Below are positions 43,049 through 53,100 of a stretch of DNA of 64,000 nt, piece after piece (position 1 is the stretch's first letter; each line of letters begins with the position of its first letter). Origin of the DNA: Ruegeria arenilitoris (GTDB lineage Bacteria; Pseudomonadota; Alphaproteobacteria; Rhodobacterales; Rhodobacteraceae); the NCBI RefSeq assembly GCF_013030265.1, contig NZ_WPZQ01000006.1:62001-126000 (forward strand), written 5' to 3'. A program made the translations under genes and the position numbers. The notes under the pieces were generated by a model. The model was not told where the DNA came from. It made no database searches and saw nothing but the letters and a program-made list of their open reading frames with translations.

Positions 43049-43741
43049 CTAGGTTCCGGCATCAAAGCGATAGCGATGCAAATCGGTCCCGTTTTCTCGT
43101 AACCACCTACGCGGCTCGGAATAAGGGCCGAAAATCCTTTCGACCTGTGCCCAGAACGCCGGCGAGTGGTTCATCTCTGCCAGATGCGCAACCTCATGGG
43201 CTGCGACATAGTGCAAAACCTCGGACGGGGCGAGGATAAGCCGCCATGAAAACATCAACCCACCATGCGAACTGCACGACCCCCATCGGGATCTTGTATC
43301 CCGCATCGTGAGGCTGGAATAGGACCGCCCCAACATTGCGGCGTAATCATCGCAGGCGCCGATTAGCCGGTCACGTGCCAGCTCCTTCAGGAAACGCGCG
43401 AGGCGGCGCGCCTCACCTCCTGCTGGGACACTGACATTATCCCGATCCAACAAGATCCGACGACCCTCTGCAGGGACGATTCGGCGCACAACACCCTCGA
43501 TCGGGATCGACTCACCAAACCCGATATCAACTGCATCAGGGCGCGCCTCCAGATGCTCGCGAATCCAGTCTTCTTTGGTCTTTGCAAAGCTCAGTGCCTC
43601 TGATTCAGGAACTCCCTGCGGGTAGGTCAGCGTAACGCGGCCATCCAGTTGAGAAATTCTCAGACTTATACGCCGCGCCCGCGCCGATTTGCGCAATGTC
43701 AGCGGTACTGGCGGCTGCCCGGGCAATGCATGTCGCCCCAT
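43049..43741 (-). CDS. YgjP-like (DUF45) metallopeptidase
   Basis: 230 aa from ATG 43741, 8 nt after AAGGAG; the longer upstream frame is not needed. The zinc site is VLHYVAAHEVAHLAEMNHSP: HEVAH plus a later His. Conserved neighbours are RDTRSRWGSCSSHGGLMFSW and RLILAPSEV. The family is annotated as a metal-dependent hydrolase, M48-like. The substrate is unknown. Confidence 0.88.
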   Translation of the reverse strand: MGRHALPGQPPVPLTLRKSARARRISLRISQLDGRVTLTYPQGVPESEALSFAKTKEDWIREHLEARPDAVDIGFGESIPIEGVVRRIVPAEGRRILLDRDNVSVPAGGEARRLARFLKELARDRLIGACDDYAAMLGRSYSSLTMRDTRSRWGSCSSHGGLMFSWRLILAPSEVLHYVAAHEVAHLAEMNHSPAFWAQVERIFGPYSEPRRWLRENGTDLHRYRFDAGT

Positions 43742-43841
43742 TGTACGTTCTCCTTCGCGCAAAGGCTTTGACAGTGCCCGCTGCATGTGGCACGTGACCT
43801 GAATCGTTTATACGACTCACCTGATATCAAGGGGATTTGAC

Positions 43842-44168
43842 ATGCCCAAGGAAGAATGGGGCGTAAAGCGCGTTTGCCCAACAACAGGCAAACGGTTTTA
43901 TGACCTGAACAAGGATCCGATCATCAGCCCCTACACCGGCGAGATCGTGGAACTGGAAACCGGCAAAAGCCGGATGATTGCTGCTGATGCCGAAGATGCA
44001 GCATCGGCGAAAGCGCGCGCCGCAGACTCGGACGAAGATCTGGTTTTGGATGATGACGACAATGTCGACGTCGAACTGGACGATGATCTTCTGGACGATG
44101 ACGACGACAGCAACGACAATGTTTCGTTGGATGACATCACCGACATGTCGTCGGAAGACGAGAACTGA
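43842..44168 (+). CDS. TIGR02300 family acidic protein
   Basis: 108 aa. The first ~45 residues (EEWGVKRVCPTTGKRFYDLN, IISPYTGEIVELETGKSR) form the small Cys-containing domain that defines the family; the rest is a long Asp-rich tail (DDDNVDVELDDDLLDDDDD). It is widespread in alphaproteobacteria and its role is unknown. It ends shortly before the tRNA-Ala gene. Confidence 0.9.
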   Translation: MPKEEWGVKRVCPTTGKRFYDLNKDPIISPYTGEIVELETGKSRMIAADAEDAASAKARAADSDEDLVLDDDDNVDVELDDDLLDDDDDSNDNVSLDDITDMSSEDEN

Positions 44169-44311
44169 TTTCGGTCCGGGGCGGCCCCTGCCGCCCCGTC
44201 CGCATCTACGGATGGCGGGTTCAAAACTTTTTCTCTGAATCTGGTTTTTGGACTTGCGCTCTTCAACGGCGTCTCTTAAACGTCCGTCCACCGCCAAGGC
44301 GGTACCTGCAT

Positions 44312-44387
<76 letters not shown>

Positions 44388-44424
44388 AAACCTAACAATG
44401 CAAATAGATAGCAAGCATTAGAGT

Positions 44425-44448
44425 GGTGTGACACACAGGTGTGACACA
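44425..44448 (+). repeat. Direct repeat GGTGTGACACA before the integrase-like frame
   Basis: GGTGTGACACA occurs at 44425-44435 and 44438-44448. Each copy is nearly palindromic. Such short repeats between a tRNA and an integrase gene are common and may bind the integrase or excision factor. Confidence 0.5.
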
Positions 44449-44450
44449 AA

Positions 44451-44774
44451 ATGAAGCTGCATGCGTATCTCTCGCTGTCCAGACACGGCATTTACTACTT
44501 CCGTTGGCCTTTTGACAATGAACAGCCTGTGAATATGCCTGGCCCTGATAGACAGCTGGTCTTGTCTGTCGAAATCCGCCGGCACTGGCAAAGAGTTCTT
44601 AGCGACCTATCCTCTGCAAGAATCTATTCGCTGGACCAAAATGCCGCGGATTATCTCGTGCGAGTTGGTCCGAGCGCGGCCCGTATCCATCATTCATTTC
44701 GTCAATCCACGCCGCACTGCAGCTTCACCAAAGCAGTCATTCTCCGCGCAAGCAATACCAGCATTTCAAGATGA
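44451..44774 (+). pseudogene. Tyrosine-integrase N-terminal remnant
   Basis: The 107-aa frame starts MKLHAYLSLSRHGIYYFRWP, the typical opening of phage-type tyrosine integrases that sit beside tRNAs. After about 40 residues the likeness fades, and there is no catalytic domain with R, H and Y residues anywhere in the following kilobase. The gene is thus a broken piece, 63 nt from tRNA-Ala. Assignment rests on the N-terminal motif and location only. Confidence 0.55.
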
Positions 44775-44823
44775 GTTGTTGATGACAACAGAGCTGTCAC
44801 GACGTTAACCGAACCAATGCAGG

Positions 44824-45297
44824 CTATGTACCAACAAAGCCTTCCACCTCTGGCGCATCTTCTTCCAGATATCGTGGACCTGGGCCGTTGGTGCCGATCT
44901 TGTCGTCTGGATTGACGAGCTTGCATGTATCCATCGATAAGCAGCCGCAGCCGATACAACCAGCCATTCCGTCTCTCAATCGCTGCAAACGTGCGATACG
45001 GTCATCCAAATCGTCGGTCCACCGGATTGAGAGTTTTTCCCAGTGTTTGACCGTAACCTTTTCCTCGGGGGGCAGAAAATCCATTGCTTCGGCAATCTCC
45101 CGAAGCGGTATGCCCACTCGCTGCGCCACCTGGATAATAGCGATCTTTCGTAAAACAGTTGGAGAATAACGGCGGTGATTGGCATCGTTGCGCACCGACG
45201 CGATCAGCCCTTTTCGCTCATAGAAATGCACCGCAGACACAGCGATACCGCTGCGTTCCGCCACTTCGCCTACCGTCAGACCACCACGACGCTTCAT
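44824..45297 (-). CDS. soxR: Redox-sensitive transcriptional activator SoxR
   Basis: 157 aa MerR-family protein. The HTH is LTVGEVAERSGIAVSAVHFY with ERKGLIASVRNDANHRRYSP, the dimerisation helix lies at ~residues 80-115, and CIGCGCLSMDTC (about residues 119-130) is the CX2CXCX5C motif that binds the [2Fe-2S] cluster. Oxidation, mostly by redox-cycling drugs, switches it on. A perfect SoxR box lies in the divergent promoter, so the plus-strand genes DUF1330-MFS-MBL are the expected targets. Confidence 0.95.
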   Translation of the reverse strand: MKRRGGLTVGEVAERSGIAVSAVHFYERKGLIASVRNDANHRRYSPTVLRKIAIIQVAQRVGIPLREIAEAMDFLPPEEKVTVKHWEKLSIRWTDDLDDRIARLQRLRDGMAGCIGCGCLSMDTCKLVNPDDKIGTNGPGPRYLEEDAPEVEGFVGT

Positions 45298-45325
45298 CCC
45301 GAAACTCCTGTCATCAATCGCTTGA

Positions 45326-45343
45326 CCTCAACTTAAGTTGAGG
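45326..45343 (+). promoter_or_regulatory. SoxR box in the soxR-DUF1330 promoter
   Basis: CCTCAACTTAAGTTGAGG is a perfect 18-bp palindrome, the length and form of known SoxR boxes. TTGACC at 45322-45327 serves as -35 overlapping its left edge; with the usual 19-bp SoxR spacing the -10 falls at TAGCAA (45347-45352), a weak match, as expected for an activator-dependent promoter reading toward 45400. Confidence 0.88.
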
Positions 45344-45399
45344 AAGTAGCAACGCAATAGGCGGCTCGAATCATCGAGCAAATAGACACGGAGATTGAT

Positions 45400-45771
45400 A
45401 TGCCGAAACAGAAGCCAGCCTACCTTGTGGCCAGTTCATTTATGCCGGAAGGGCACGGTGCTCTTGATCCTTACGGTCAGGCCACGCACCCAATCATGGA
45501 AAAGTGGGGTGGTGAGTTGATCGTCGCGGGCGAGACCGGGCAATTCATGGATTTTTTTGAGGGTGAGTGGAAAGATGATGCTCGGTTCACGTTGTTCCGG
45601 TTCCCATCGATGGAAGCGCTGCAAGGCTTCTGGAATTCAGAAGAGTATCAGGCTGTTAAGCACCTTAGAACGGATGTGATCCCTCCGAATTTTACGTTTG
45701 CGGTTGAGGGGTTTGATGCCGACGAGTGGGCAGCACAAAACCCCGATCACACCTATGTCCAAAAAGACTGA
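45400..45771 (+). CDS. DUF1330 (YCII-related) protein
   Basis: 123 aa with the ferredoxin-like DUF1330 pattern: PAYLVASSFMPEGHGALDPY, MEKWGGELIVAGETGQFMDF, TLFRFPSMEALQGFWNSEEY and FTFAVEG. These small dimers are often in stress or quinone contexts, without a clear reaction. First gene behind the SoxR box and likely part of its regulon. Confidence 0.85.
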   Translation: MPKQKPAYLVASSFMPEGHGALDPYGQATHPIMEKWGGELIVAGETGQFMDFFEGEWKDDARFTLFRFPSMEALQGFWNSEEYQAVKHLRTDVIPPNFTFAVEGFDADEWAAQNPDHTYVQKD

Positions 45772-45798
45772 ACACCCATTTTGAGCGCGGAGCGAACC

Positions 45799-47220
45799 AT
45801 GACGACAGCCGTTGAGCACAAAGCAGAGCCCGGGTGGCATGAAATTCTGAGGGGAGAGTTCTCAGCGGTGTCCGCCGTCCTTGCGGCTGGCATCGCGCTT
45901 CACGCAGTGAACATTACCCTTTCCGCTACGATGCTGCCTTCCATCGTGGCAGAAATTGGCGGACACAGTCTTTACGCCTGGAACGCCACACTCGCGACGC
46001 TTGCCGCAATCCTCAGCGCGGCAGTCACCGGGAAATTGTTAAGGCGCACGGGTGTTCGCCTTGGGTTTGGGATGGCCGGGATTGTCTTTGCAACAGGCAG
46101 CCTGCTTGCCGCATTGGCGTGGAGCATGCCGGTTTTGCTGGTGGGGCGGGTCATTCAGGGCGCGGGCGGCGGGATGCTGTTCACGCTCTGCTATTCCATG
46201 ATCATCATCGTCTATCCGGAACGCCTGTGGTCCCGGGCGATGGCGCTTTTGTCAGGAACTTGGGGGATCACAATGCTGTTTGGTCCAGCCATCGGAGGGA
46301 TCTTCGCCGAGTTTGGCATGTGGCGTATGGGGTTCGGGATCATGCTGCCGATTACCGCCTTGTTTGTCGCCCTGACCTTAATACTGCTTCCTCGCAGTCC
46401 GCAGGATCATAGGCCGACCGAACCACTTGCGTTCGGGCAATTGGTACTGCTTGCAGGCTCGGTGTTGGCGATCTCACTCGGAAGCATCGCACCATCTATC
46501 ACATGGGCCGTTGCGGCCGTGCTGGTTTCTATCTTGCTTTTGTTATCGCTGATGCGCCGCGAACAAATCGAAACCGTGCGGCTGTTCCCTCGTGGTGCGA
46601 CCGTCCCGGGAACACCTCTGTTTCTGGCATTGTCGGTCATGGCTCTTTTGATTTTCTGCATCAATGCCGAGTTCTTCATGCCGTTTTATCTGCAGCGGCT
46701 GCATGGGTTAAGTCCGCTGATGGCAGGTTATGTGGCCGCGTTGGTTTCCATTGGATGGGCAGCGTCAGAGGTTTATTCCGCACGCTTCACAGGTCGAAAA
46801 ATGCACCAAGCGGTTCTCGCAGGTCCAATCCTGATGATGATTGCGTGTGTGGTGCTTGGCGCGGCCACACCAATGTTTGGAAATGCAGGACCAGCCATGA
46901 CGTCACTGCTGTCAATCGCCTTGATTGTACTGGGTGTTGGCATCGGCGTTGGCTGGCCTCATCTCAATACATTCATCCTGCAATTCACGGATGAGAACGA
47001 GCGGGACATGGCCGCGTCTGCCCTGTCCACGGTGCAGATGTTTGCAGTCGCGTTTGGGACTGCCGCGGCAGGTCTGGTTGGCAATTTCACCGGGTTCAAC
47101 GACGCTGGGAACCAATTGACCATAGCAAATTCTGCAATCTGGCTGTTCGTGACATTCGGTTTGGTCGCCGGGGTTGCCGTTCTTGCCAGCCGCCCCCTGA
47201 TTGCCGGACAGAAGGAGTAG
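45799..47220 (+). CDS. MFS multidrug efflux transporter (14-helix type)
   Basis: 473 aa from ATG 45799, 6 nt after GGAG; a TTG at 45781 is less likely. About fourteen membrane helices. GKLLRRTGVRLGFGMAGIVF carries motif A, LLVGRVIQGAGGGMLFTLCY motif B and SGTWGITMLFGPAIGGIFAE motif C of DHA2 drug:H+ antiporters. Its place 27 nt after the DUF1330 gene and behind a SoxR box supports export of redox-cycling compounds. Confidence 0.9.
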   Translation: MTTAVEHKAEPGWHEILRGEFSAVSAVLAAGIALHAVNITLSATMLPSIVAEIGGHSLYAWNATLATLAAILSAAVTGKLLRRTGVRLGFGMAGIVFATGSLLAALAWSMPVLLVGRVIQGAGGGMLFTLCYSMIIIVYPERLWSRAMALLSGTWGITMLFGPAIGGIFAEFGMWRMGFGIMLPITALFVALTLILLPRSPQDHRPTEPLAFGQLVLLAGSVLAISLGSIAPSITWAVAAVLVSILLLLSLMRREQIETVRLFPRGATVPGTPLFLALSVMALLIFCINAEFFMPFYLQRLHGLSPLMAGYVAALVSIGWAASEVYSARFTGRKMHQAVLAGPILMMIACVVLGAATPMFGNAGPAMTSLLSIALIVLGVGIGVGWPHLNTFILQFTDENERDMAASALSTVQMFAVAFGTAAAGLVGNFTGFNDAGNQLTIANSAIWLFVTFGLVAGVAVLASRPLIAGQKE

Positions 47221-47224
47221 CAGG

Positions 47225-47863
47225 ATGGAACAACTATTCCCGGACCTGTGGCAAACACCGCTTGAACTGCGCTTTGGGACATTGAAGTCCCACGCCTTTC
47301 TCCTTCAGCATCCTGCAGGGCGAGATATGATCTATGTTGCTGAGGAACCGTCGACGCTGCACGCCATCAAGACATCCGGAAATGTCGATCACCTGTACCT
47401 CAGCCATAATCATGAGATCACTGACGGGTTGGCCGACGCGAAATCTACACTCGGTGCGCCTTTGGTTGGACACGCCAGGATGCAGCAGTACTTCCCAAAG
47501 GGCCTGAAGCTGGACCAAACGATTCAAACGGATAGTCGCGTCAAACTCAACGGCGGGTTGGAGGCGATCTACACGCCGGGGCATACGGATAACAACATCA
47601 GCTATAGGTACGTTTCACCGCACGGTAAGACGTATCTCTTTGTTGGTGACACTTTGTACCCTGATAACGGCGAGTGGAGAGCTTTGGTCATGGAAAGCCA
47701 CGGGGGGAACAGGAAAACGTTGATAAAAACACTCGAACAACTCAAAGCCGTCCAAGCCGATGTTATCATCCCCAGTGTCGCCATCGGGAACTACCAAATA
47801 ACTGAACTGACCAAGAGCGACTGGTACGCCGCATTGGATGCAGCCATCTTGTCTTTGCAGTGA
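47225..47863 (+). CDS. MBL-fold protein with degenerate metal motif
   Basis: 212 aa from ATG 47225, 4 nt after the MFS stop. MBL fold: SHAFLLQHPAGRDMIYVAEE, HLYLSHNHEITDGLADAKS, AIYTPGHTDNNISYRYVSPH and YLFVGDTLYPDNGEW. The HxHxDH motif reads HNHEIT, so Asp and the third His are changed; His in TPGHTD and Asp in VGDTLYP remain. Probable hydrolase or redox-related member under SoxR control. Substrate unknown. Confidence 0.75.
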   Translation: MEQLFPDLWQTPLELRFGTLKSHAFLLQHPAGRDMIYVAEEPSTLHAIKTSGNVDHLYLSHNHEITDGLADAKSTLGAPLVGHARMQQYFPKGLKLDQTIQTDSRVKLNGGLEAIYTPGHTDNNISYRYVSPHGKTYLFVGDTLYPDNGEWRALVMESHGGNRKTLIKTLEQLKAVQADVIIPSVAIGNYQITELTKSDWYAALDAAILSLQ

Positions 47864-47977
47864 ACTAGGAACAGGCAGCGCCGTTTATTCCAAAAACTCA
47901 TAATGTGCCAAATCAAAAGGAGCGTTCAGGTCCGCATGCCACCCTACATAAGCGTTGGACATCTGCAGGACCTGAGC

Positions 47978-48874
47978 TCAGCCGCTCTTCTCGACCAGAA
48001 AATCGATCATGGCACGGGTTTTGGCGGGCAGGTTATCGCGGCTGGCGTAGATCACGTTGACCCCGATCGGGGGCGCGCGGAAGTCGGGCAAAATCGCAAC
48101 AAGAGTTCCGGCAACCAGTTCAGCCTGACAGGAAAGCTCCGGCAGACGGGTGATCCCAAGACCGGCAAGGGCCAGCGCCTTTTCAGTGTGGCCATCATTG
48201 CATCGAATACGTGGTGCGATTGGCACTGTTATCACCTCTCCATCTGGCCCTGGGTAGGCCCAGTTTTGGGTCACCCCGTGAAACGAAAAATCAATAAGCT
48301 GATGCCCTTTTAGGTCATCAGGGTGTAGGGGTGTGCCGTATCGTTTCAGGTAGGAAGGCGAAGCCACTGTCAGACCCTGTGTACGAAAAATCTCGCGGGC
48401 GATCAGGTCGGACGGGGGTAAATCACCGATGCGCACCAGTAAGTCGATGCCTTCACCGATCATGTCGGCGCGGCGTTCGGATACGTCGATGTTCAGATCA
48501 ACCTCGGGGTATCGCTGAAGGAATTCGGGCAACCAGCCATTCAGCCACCCATGCGCGAAAACCACAGGTACGCTCATCCGCAGCTCCCCAAAGGGTCGGT
48601 CGCCGACCGAATGCAACCGGTTCTGCACCGCACGGGTGTCATCCACAATCCGCCGCGCGTTTTCATAGTATATGCGCCCGGATTCCGTCAGACTGATCTG
48701 GCGTGTTGTCCGGTTCAGGAGTCGAGTACCCAGCCGTGTTTCAAGCCGGGCGATCTCTTTGCTGACGTGGCTGGGCGTATGACCCAATAGCTTGGCGCCC
48801 GCACTCATACCTTCCTGCTCTACCACTGTGCAGAACAGAACCATGCCGTCGAATAGGTCCTTATTATGATCCAT
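47978..48874 (-). CDS. LysR family regulator
   Basis: 298 aa from ATG 48874 (an in-frame ATG at 48895 adds 7 residues; neither has a good ribosome-binding site). The HTH is GMVLFCTVVEQEGMSAGAKL with HTPSHVSKEIARLETRLGTR and LLNRTTRQISLTESGRIYYE. The substrate-binding domain fills the rest (LRMSVPVVFAHGWLNGWLPE, DLLVRIGDLPPSDLIAREIF). Divergent from the VOC/isochorismatase pair 85 nt away, the likely targets. Confidence 0.93.
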   Translation of the reverse strand: MDHNKDLFDGMVLFCTVVEQEGMSAGAKLLGHTPSHVSKEIARLETRLGTRLLNRTTRQISLTESGRIYYENARRIVDDTRAVQNRLHSVGDRPFGELRMSVPVVFAHGWLNGWLPEFLQRYPEVDLNIDVSERRADMIGEGIDLLVRIGDLPPSDLIAREIFRTQGLTVASPSYLKRYGTPLHPDDLKGHQLIDFSFHGVTQNWAYPGPDGEVITVPIAPRIRCNDGHTEKALALAGLGITRLPELSCQAELVAGTLVAILPDFRAPPIGVNVIYASRDNLPAKTRAMIDFLVEKSG

Positions 48875-48959
48875 ACGGAATAAATGCCATTCCATCCAAG
48901 CTATTAAAGTTCACTACAGGCATAGCTACCTTTGTTGCAAGCAAAGGAAAGGCCAAACC

Positions 48960-49391
48960 ATGTTGGACATCAGAAACTTCGATCACATTGGCATCCGTAT
49001 CAGCAACCTCGATGCTTCCGTCGCCTTTTATGAACTGCTTGGATTCGAACTGATCGCAGACGGTGGCTATGACAAAGGCCACCCGCTGGTGATGCTACAT
49101 CCCTCGGGGATCAATATAAACCTGCTGGGACCGGCAACGGCAAAGGCGGGCGCAAATATCCTGATGGACGAGCTCGAGAAATATCCGGGCATCACTCACC
49201 TAGCTGTCAAAGTGAAGGACGCAGAAGCAACCGAAGCCTTTGTCACCGAAAAAGGCATCACCATTACGGGCCGTCGCGAATTTCGCGGGACCAAAACCAT
49301 CTTCATCCGCGATCCAGATCGCAATGTGTTGGAGCTTGTCGGCCCTGGTCCGTCTGTCGCGCAGCTGATCGCCGAGCATGTGCACAACTGA
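48960..49391 (+). CDS. VOC/glyoxalase-type protein
   Basis: 143 aa with two beta-alpha-beta-beta-beta units: FDHIGIRISNLDASVAFYEL and LGFELIADGGYDKGHPLVML first, ITHLAVKVKDAEATEAFVTE and FIRDPDRNVLELVGPGP second. Metal ligands His near residue 9, His 79-80 and Glu in DRNVLELVG are present. Glyoxalase I, bleomycin-resistance or dioxygenase activities all use this fold; the reaction is open. Probably controlled by the divergent LysR. Confidence 0.85.
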   Translation: MLDIRNFDHIGIRISNLDASVAFYELLGFELIADGGYDKGHPLVMLHPSGININLLGPATAKAGANILMDELEKYPGITHLAVKVKDAEATEAFVTEKGITITGRREFRGTKTIFIRDPDRNVLELVGPGPSVAQLIAEHVHN

Positions 49392-49407
49392 ATTCCAAAC
49401 ACCAATT

Positions 49408-50163
49408 ATGATCACTCCCCTAAAACCGATCACCGCGGTCTTGAGCCTGACCATTGCCGCCACAGCGCTGCCGGTATGGGTGGAAACCCCGATGATCAAA
49501 ACAGTGGATGGAATAGCTAGCTATCCGGAAGGCTATCAGGGCACACCGATCCGTGCCGCCGACGAAGACCCGTTTCTGTCGCCTACCAACTCGGCGCTGA
49601 TCCTCATCGACTACCAGCCACCAATTTTGGCTGGGGTGAAGAACATCGACCATGAAGAGCTGATCAACAACACCACGGGACTGATCAAAACCGCCGTGAT
49701 TTATGATATTCCGATCATCTTCAGCCATGTCGCCGTAGGCCTGAACGGTTATGATCCGATGATCGAAGAACTGAGCGAAATGGCCCCAAACGCAGTATTT
49801 GTTGACCGGACCAACGTGAACGCCTGGGAAGAGCCAGAGTTTGTAGCTGCGGTTGAAGCAACGGGCCGAAAGAAGCTGATCATGGGCGGTCTGTGGACGG
49901 ATGTCTGTCTGGCCTATCCCGCGATTGAGGCCGAACTTGCCGGATATGATGTCTATGTGCCGGAGGACACTGTAGGCTCAATCACTCAGCTCAGCCACGA
50001 GAACGGAATGCGCCGCATGATCGAGGCAGGGGTCGAACCGATCACATGGAACGTGGTCCCGGCAGAGTTGCAACGCGACCATGCGCGTGCTGACAAGTTG
50101 CAGGCAGTTACCCGCGTGTTCATGGAACATCTGTTCAAAGTCGATCCGGATTCAACCTGGTAA
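49408..50163 (+). CDS. Isochorismatase-family hydrolase with N-terminal signal-like segment
   Basis: 251 aa from ATG 49408 (an ATG at 49378 overlaps the VOC stop and adds 10 residues). The catalytic domain begins NSALILIDYQPPILAGVKN with the Asp, has VDRTNVNAWEEPEF where the Lys is usual (Arg here), and GLWTDVCLAYPAIEAELAGY with the nucleophilic Cys. The closest groups are YcaC-like or nicotinamidase-like hydrolases. The first ~30 residues (ITAVLSLTIAATALPVW) resemble a signal peptide, which is unusual. Same operon as the VOC gene. Confidence 0.8.
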   Translation: MITPLKPITAVLSLTIAATALPVWVETPMIKTVDGIASYPEGYQGTPIRAADEDPFLSPTNSALILIDYQPPILAGVKNIDHEELINNTTGLIKTAVIYDIPIIFSHVAVGLNGYDPMIEELSEMAPNAVFVDRTNVNAWEEPEFVAAVEATGRKKLIMGGLWTDVCLAYPAIEAELAGYDVYVPEDTVGSITQLSHENGMRRMIEAGVEPITWNVVPAELQRDHARADKLQAVTRVFMEHLFKVDPDSTW

Positions 50164-50197
50164 ACCCAACGCCGGTCAGAGGCTTCGCTCAGGGGCC

Positions 50198-53100
50198 TCA
50201 ACCGGTGATCGTAGAATTTTTTGTTAGACGCTCTCGCAGCCGCTCGATGACCACGTACAATACCGGAACAAGCACGAGGCTAAGGATTGTAGCGACAATC
50301 ATCCCGCCAAAGACAGCCGTTCCAAGAGACCTGCGCGCCGCAGACCCGGCACCGCTGGCAATTACCAGTGGCACAACGCCCAGAATGAAAGCGAACGCAG
50401 TCATCAACAATGGCCGAATTCGGATACGCGCTGCCTCCATTGCCGACTCCTCGATCGAAAGCCCCTCCTGGCGTCGACGTCGTGCGAACTCGACAATCAG
50501 GATGGCTCCCTTGCTTGCGAGACCTATCAACATGACCAACCCAATCTGGCAATAGATATTGTTGTCATAGCCGCGGAACCACTGCGCGACGAGGGCACCG
50601 AATATCGCGAGTGGAACCGCCAACAATACCATAAAGGGCATGACGAAACTCTCGTACTGGGCGGCCAGAAACAGGAAGGCAAAGACAACCGCCAACGCGA
50701 AGAGGATCGGAGCCACATTCCCTGCCTTGATTTCCTGATACGCATTGCCAGTCCACTCATAGGTATAACCGCGTGGAAGCGTTTGCTTCGCCAAGGTATC
50801 CATGGCCGCGATAGCCTGACTGGAACTGTGCCCTGCTCCTGCGGCACCATTGATGCTGGTCGAGCGGAACAAGTTATAGTGGTTGATCGTGCGCGCGCCG
50901 ATCTGAGGCTGAAGCTTCACCAAAGCACTTAGTGGAACCATACTACCTTGGTCGTTGCGCACATAAAGTCGGCCAATATCTTCTTCGGCTTGCCGTGCAT
51001 CGACGTCGGCCTGCAGATAGACCTTGTACACTCTGCCGTAGATGTTGAAATCGTTGACGTACACGCCTCCTAAAAATGTCTGCAATGCATCAAAAACATC
51101 ACCAATCGAAATTCCCTCGGTCAGTGCTTTGGTACGATCAAGTTCGATATGGAGTTGCGGCGTGCTCGCCGAAAACGGGCTGAACAGGCCAAACAACTCA
51201 GGTCGGGCATTTCCAGAAGAAACCATTTCCCGGGTCACCTGCTCCAGATCCTGAAGCGAGCCACCACTTGTATCCTGCAGTTCGAACTGGAAACCCCCGG
51301 TTGGCGAAAGGCCGAAGATGGGGGGAGGGTTCAGTGTTGTAAGAATTCCACCCGGAAGTTCGTCGAACTTGGCCTGCGCTTTGGCCATGATCTCAGTGAC
51401 GCTTTCACCGGAACCCTTTCTCTTGTCCCAGGGTTCGAGAATTGCGAACAGGTTACCCTGATTGGGGGCAGACGTGTTGGTCAAAATGCTGAAGCCGGTG
51501 AAAGTAATGACGCCCTTGACGCCCGGAAGATCATGCAGAATTTCGTAAGCCTCATCGACAACCTTCTGTGTCTGACCCAGCGCTGTGCCCTCCGGTGCTT
51601 CAAGGCTGATGATGAAATAGCCCTGATCTTCGTTTGGGATAAAACCCGCGGGCACAACGGTGAACATAAAAACAGTTCCCGCCAATAAAGCCGCGAACCC
51701 CAGTGCGACTGGTTGCCAAACCCGGATGAACCAGCCAACTACCGCCTCGTAACGACGCGTGAACCAAGCAAAACCAGTATCGAATTTCTGGATTATCTTG
51801 GCTTTCGGTCGCGCACCGCCCAATAGTAACCCACACAGTGCTGGGCTGAGTGTCAGGGCGTTAATTGCTGAAATCGCAACAGCCGATGCAATCGTAAGGG
51901 CGAATTGCTGGTACAGTTTTCCTGTCAGGCCGGGCATCAAAGCAACAGGTATAAAAACCGCCATGAGAACCAGTGAAGTGGCCACAATCGGGCTGGTGAC
52001 TTCGTCCATTGCGCGGCGCGCTGCTACCTTTGGATCTGTTTCACCGTTCTCAATGTGCCTAGATACATTCTCGACCACGACAATTGCGTCATCGACAACC
52101 AGACCAACCGCCAGCACCAGACCAAACAGCGTCAGCAGATTGATGGAAAAGCCCAAGGCCAGCATCAAAGCGAAAGTACCGATCAGACAGACCGGAATCG
52201 TAATTACCGGAATAAGTGCCGCCCGCAGATTGGGTAGAAAAACAACGATGACAAAAACAACCAGCAGGATCGCCTGTCCAAGCGTAAAAAGAACATCACG
52301 AATAGCTTCGCGATCAAAATTCGTCGTGTCGTAGATAACCGTGTATTCAAGGCCCTCGGGGAAATCCTGTGACAGCTCCGCCATGGTTTCGCGAACCTGC
52401 GATGCCAGCTGTAGTGCATTAGCTCCCGGCAGTTGCATAACGCCAAGACCCACTGTCGGACTGCTGTCGAGAGTTGAACTGAACGAATAGTCTTCGGCAC
52501 CCAGTTCCACGCGTGCGATATCCTTGAGCCTTATGACGGAACTATCATCGCCAATGCCCAAAACTATCTTTTCAAACTCTTCCTTGCTTTGCAGCCTGCC
52601 CTTTGCCGTCAGTGTCAGCTGGAATTTCTGAGTTGCACCATTCGGTGGCGCACCCAATGCACCGGCAGCGACCTGCTGATTTTGCTCTGTGATCGCGTCA
52701 TAAACGTCAGACGTGGTCAGGCCGAGGCTCGCCATTTTTTCAGGATCGAGCCAGATCCGCATTGCATAGACCCGTTCACCCCAAACCATAACCGTACCAA
52801 CTCCGGGGATACGCTTGAGGCGATCTGTGATGTGGATGTCTGCGTAATTGGAAATGAACAGTTCGTCGAACTCGCCGTTTGGCGAAATAAGGTTGACCCC
52901 CATAGTCAGGTCAACCGACTCCTTTGTGACGGTCACGCCAGAAGCGACGACCTCGTCCGGGAGTTGCGCCATTGCCGTGGATACTCTGTTCTGAGTGTCC
53001 ACGGCAGCGATACTGAGATCGTAACCTTCCTCGAAAGTGACCGTTATGTTTGAAGTGCCATCGTTGGAGCTGGTGGAGGCCATGTAAACCATACCCTCGA

